Assembly: GCF_018224885.1 (NCBI RefSeq)
Contig: NZ_JAGTXB010000014.1
Coordinates: forward strand, 1 to 64,000
Length of the DNA stretch: 64,000 nucleotides
Direction: 5' to 3'
DNA from: Chitinophaga hostae
Lineage (GTDB): Bacteria; Bacteroidota; Bacteroidia; Chitinophagales; Chitinophagaceae
Shown: in pieces, positions 62,401-64,000 of the stretch
How the letters are laid out: each line of letters opens with the position of its first letter
Numbering within the stretch: position 1 is the stretch's first letter
Notes under the pieces: model-generated
Seen by the model: the letters and a program-made list of their open reading frames with translations, nothing else
Databases searched by the model: none
What the model was told of the DNA's origin: nothing
Translations under genes and position numbers: made by a program

Positions 62401-62645
62401 ATGGCTCTTATCTCCGTTTAAAAACAGTAGCACTGGGTTATACCTTACCGGCGCCATTGTTAAAACAGGCCAGGATAAAAGCGTTACGCATATATACATC
62501 TGCACAAAATCTCATTACCTGGACAAACTACTCAGGACTGGATCCGGAAGTGTCGGTAAGACAATCAGCCCTGACACCGGGCTTCGACTGGTCCGCCTAT
62601 CCAAAAGCCAGAACCATCACCGTCGGTCTTGACGTTACCTTTTAA
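59478..62645 (+). CDS. SusC-family TonB-dependent receptor without STN domain
   Basis: A 1055-residue outer-membrane transporter. After a signal peptide (ends VIVAQQ) come a carboxypeptidase-regulatory-like domain (ITGKITEAAGTPLAGVTVRV), the TonB plug (DIVVIGYGSVKRKDVTGSVA, then PLYVVDGFPMENPSNN and IEVLKDASATAIYGARGANG), and the barrel ending VGLDVTF. It lacks the STN domain present in the SusC at 3582, consistent with control by LacI instead of FecI/FecR. The SusD gene follows 19 bases later. The substrate is unknown. Confidence 0.95.
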   Translation: MHKNVRLSAGYLLILLLITFPAAVIVAQQPVVTTAEKKAITGKITEAAGTPLAGVTVRVKNDKISAITNEEGLYSITVSTAPGTTLVFTYVGFLSKEIKVSAAKSVYNTVLEPSVKGLNDIVVIGYGSVKRKDVTGSVAAVKMADLAKAPVPSFEEALGGRVAGVQVSASDGQPGSSLNIVIRGNNSVTQDNSPLYVVDGFPMENPSNNIFNPEEIASIEVLKDASATAIYGARGANGVIIITTKKGKTGAPTVSYQTWMGFQENIKKQEMMSPYEFVKYQLEQNSAFYTPIYLKEGKTLEDYKSVKGIDWQDQVFRKAFMQNHSLSLRGGNDKTTYSLSGSLLDQNGIIINSGFKRYQGRAIVDQQINEKIKAGVNLNYTATKTYGAVASPTPSGPTSSLMYSVWGYRPITGDSASDASAIDEPFDPDVDPLSEYRMNPIISTKNEYNPLFNNTLITNAYIEYKPAKYFTLRIAGGLTKETLRKEIFNSSNTRLGNPKSSQLGVNGSVSNTERTNWLNENTLTYARVINKDHHLNVLGGFTMQKATYYNYGFSASQLPNESLGMSGLDEGIINTAPTAKSSSALMSFLGRVNYGYKSRYLLTLSLRADGSSKFPASNRWAYFPSGAVAWRIIEEPFMKNISFLSDAKIRAGYGTTGNNRVGDFAYLTALQLFPYSGYSFGNSPVQGIIPGNLGYPKLKWETTAQTDIGVDLGFLKNRIMLTVDYYKKNTKDLLLNATLAPSSGYLSGIRNVGKVSNEGLEFSVNTTNIQGKKFTWSTGFNISFNRNKVLQLNEGEPSYASRITWGNFNNAYPYIAIPGHPIASLYGFMFDGVYQYSDFDQVGSTYVLKDKVPNNGNPRSSIQPGYIKFKDINGDGQVDNNDLTIIGNPNPIHTGGISNNFTYKNFDLNVFFQWSYGNDILNANRIEFENGDVTRSFLNMFASYADRWTPDNQTNKLYKVGGQGPLVYSSRTIEDGSYLRLKTVALGYTLPAPLLKQARIKALRIYTSAQNLITWTNYSGLDPEVSVRQSALTPGFDWSAYPKARTITVGLDVTF

Positions 62646-62664
62646 TGCACAAAAAGCTGCGATT

Positions 62665-64000
62665 ATGAAATCAGGAACCATAAACATCAAAAAATATCTC
62701 CTGCTGCTTTGTCTTATCGGCAGCAGCTTCAGCGCCTGCAACAAATTCCTCGATACCCGGCCGGAGGATTTTGTAACGCCCGAGAATTATTATAATACAG
62801 AAGCCGACCTCGACAGGGCTTTAAATGGTGTGTACAACCGGTTAATAGATAATTTCGGGAGAATGTATTCAAGAGGATTGTATTCCTTCCTCGCTATCAG
62901 CGACGAGTTTTTCTATAAAAATGTATCGGTCAATAATCTGAAAGTAATGGAATTTGACGCCGGGCAGCTGGATGTAGGCAAGCTTTGGGAAGTGCTCTAC
63001 CAGGGCATCGACAGGGCCAATCTCCTGCTGGAAAACATAGATAAACCAAAGATGGATGAGAAAAGGCGCGCCGCCATAAAAGGACAGGCATTGTTTTTAA
63101 GAGCCTACTATTATTTCGTCCTGGTAGATAATTTTGGCGGCGTGCCATTAAAACTTTCTTCCACCAAATCACCTGCCGATCCTGCGCTGCCACGCGCCTC
63201 CGTAGCCGCCGTGTACGACAGGATTGTAAGCGACATGAAAGCCGCCGAGCCCATGGTCAATGATATCAGTACTTATACCAGCAACGAAAGGGTAACCACT
63301 ACCGCCGTACAGGCCATACTGGCAAAGGTATACCTGGCAATGGCCGGGGAACCGCTGAAGGATGTATCCAAATATGCGGAGGCGCTTGCCTACGCCGATA
63401 AGGTAATTACATCTGCCAAACACTCCCTGAATCCTGACTACAGCGCCATCTTTATCAATCATTCCAAAGACATCAATGAGCCGCAGGAATGCCTGTGGGA
63501 AATTGGGATGTATGGCAACCAACAGGGATCGCAGCAACTCGCAGGTGGCGTAGGTATCGAAAACGGACTGGAATCAGCCTTTGATGATATCGGCTATTCC
63601 AATGGCCCGGTACATCCCACCGGGAGGATCTTCAGTTTGTTTGACGCAGGCGATAAGCGCCGGGACTGGGCCATTGCGCCTTACCGGTACGGTACCGTTA
63701 ACGGCGTAACAGGCAGGGTAGTATATACAGAAACACAGATCTATGAGCGCACCGTTGGTAAGTGGCGCCGGGAATATGAAACCCAGGTGCCCAAAAACAG
63801 GCTTTATAATTCCACCAATTTCCCGGTGATCCGTTATGCAGATGTATTACTGATGAAAGCCGAAGCGGAAAATGCGGTCAACGGACCCGTGGCTGCTGCT
63901 TACAACGCTATTAACATGGTAAGGAGAAGAGGATACGGTAAGCCGGTAACAACACCCGATCCCACGGTTGACCTGCCGGCAGGTTTAGGTAAGGATGAGT
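62665..64000 (+). CDS. SusD/RagB-family lipoprotein, cut off by the window end
   Basis: At least 445 residues, with no stop before the window ends. The signal peptide ends in lipobox FSAC followed by NKFLD, the usual SusD start, then TPENYYNTEADLDRALNGVY. The SusD pattern VIRYADVLLMKAEAENAVNG is present close to the end. It partners the SusC just upstream (19-base gap). The C-terminus and any following enzymes lie outside the window, so the glycan cannot be guessed. Confidence 0.92.
   Translation, partial: MKSGTINIKKYLLLLCLIGSSFSACNKFLDTRPEDFVTPENYYNTEADLDRALNGVYNRLIDNFGRMYSRGLYSFLAISDEFFYKNVSVNNLKVMEFDAGQLDVGKLWEVLYQGIDRANLLLENIDKPKMDEKRRAAIKGQALFLRAYYYFVLVDNFGGVPLKLSSTKSPADPALPRASVAAVYDRIVSDMKAAEPMVNDISTYTSNERVTTTAVQAILAKVYLAMAGEPLKDVSKYAEALAYADKVITSAKHSLNPDYSAIFINHSKDINEPQECLWEIGMYGNQQGSQQLAGGVGIENGLESAFDDIGYSNGPVHPTGRIFSLFDAGDKRRDWAIAPYRYGTVNGVTGRVVYTETQIYERTVGKWRREYETQVPKNRLYNSTNFPVIRYADVLLMKAEAENAVNGPVAAAYNAINMVRRRGYGKPVTTPDPTVDLPAGLGKDE

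Overview
The window comes from a Bacteroidota chromosome, most likely Chitinophagaceae and plausibly Chitinophaga-like. This is inferred from two SusC/SusD loci, an ECF sigma/FecR pair, DUF4959/DUF4998-type surface lipoproteins, a type IX secretion tail, LytS/LytTR regulation, A/T-rich start regions without clear Shine-Dalgarno sequences, and GG-leader peptides ending in an LSREQLKNVLGG-like motif. No rRNA, tRNA, CRISPR array or insertion sequence was seen. All calls were made by reading; no database search was run.

Layout. (1) 1-1131 is the last gene of an upstream glycan locus. (2) 1594-13793 is a complete polysaccharide utilization locus: sigma factor, FecR anti-sigma, SusC with an STN domain, SusD, two glycan-binding-type lipoproteins and a large secreted protein resembling a glycoside hydrolase. 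(3) 13798-28862, all on the minus strand, is the most unusual region: two short GG-leader precursors with Cys-rich cores (8 and 6 Cys), a VKOR-thioredoxin fusion, two thioredoxin-fold proteins, seven sugar-transferase-like genes (one with a PqqD-like C-terminus, two GT25-like units with a lost catalytic motif), and a C39 peptidase ABC exporter with its HlyD partner. It reads as one assembly line for a glycosylated, disulfide-bonded ribosomal peptide. (4) 29374-34543 holds ordinary genes: aldo/keto reductase, AraC regulator, POT peptide transporter, Crp-like regulator, alpha/beta hydrolase. (5) 34708-40898 is a second ribosomal peptide locus of the grasp-with-spasm (graspetide-like) type: two precursors, an ATP-grasp ligase, a 59-residue gene wedged between the two enzymes, a SPASM protein without a radical-SAM cysteine motif, and its own C39 ABC exporter and HlyD protein.

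(6) 40952-58009 is a mixed chromosomal region: GH43 enzyme, GNAT, orphan barstar, lipoproteins, KatG with an OxyR-like box upstream, a PL6-like lyase with a type IX secretion tail, cytochrome P460-type protein, DUF1223, OsmC/Ohr, a LytS/LytTR pair, and an ArsR-SRPBCC-DoxX group. (7) 58125-64000 is a second SusC/SusD locus, controlled by a divergent LacI-type regulator with a clear inverted repeat in the shared upstream region; its SusC lacks the STN domain, and the SusD gene runs off the window end.

How it works together: the two SusC loci show two control logics (STN plus sigma/anti-sigma versus LacI), each matching its receptor's domain structure. The two peptide loci each carry a private C39 exporter pair. 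An approximately 80-base repeated element lies about 116-119 bases before each precursor of the first locus, with a diverged third copy before its first gene; hairpins follow the precursors in both loci, as expected where peptide must be made in excess over enzyme.
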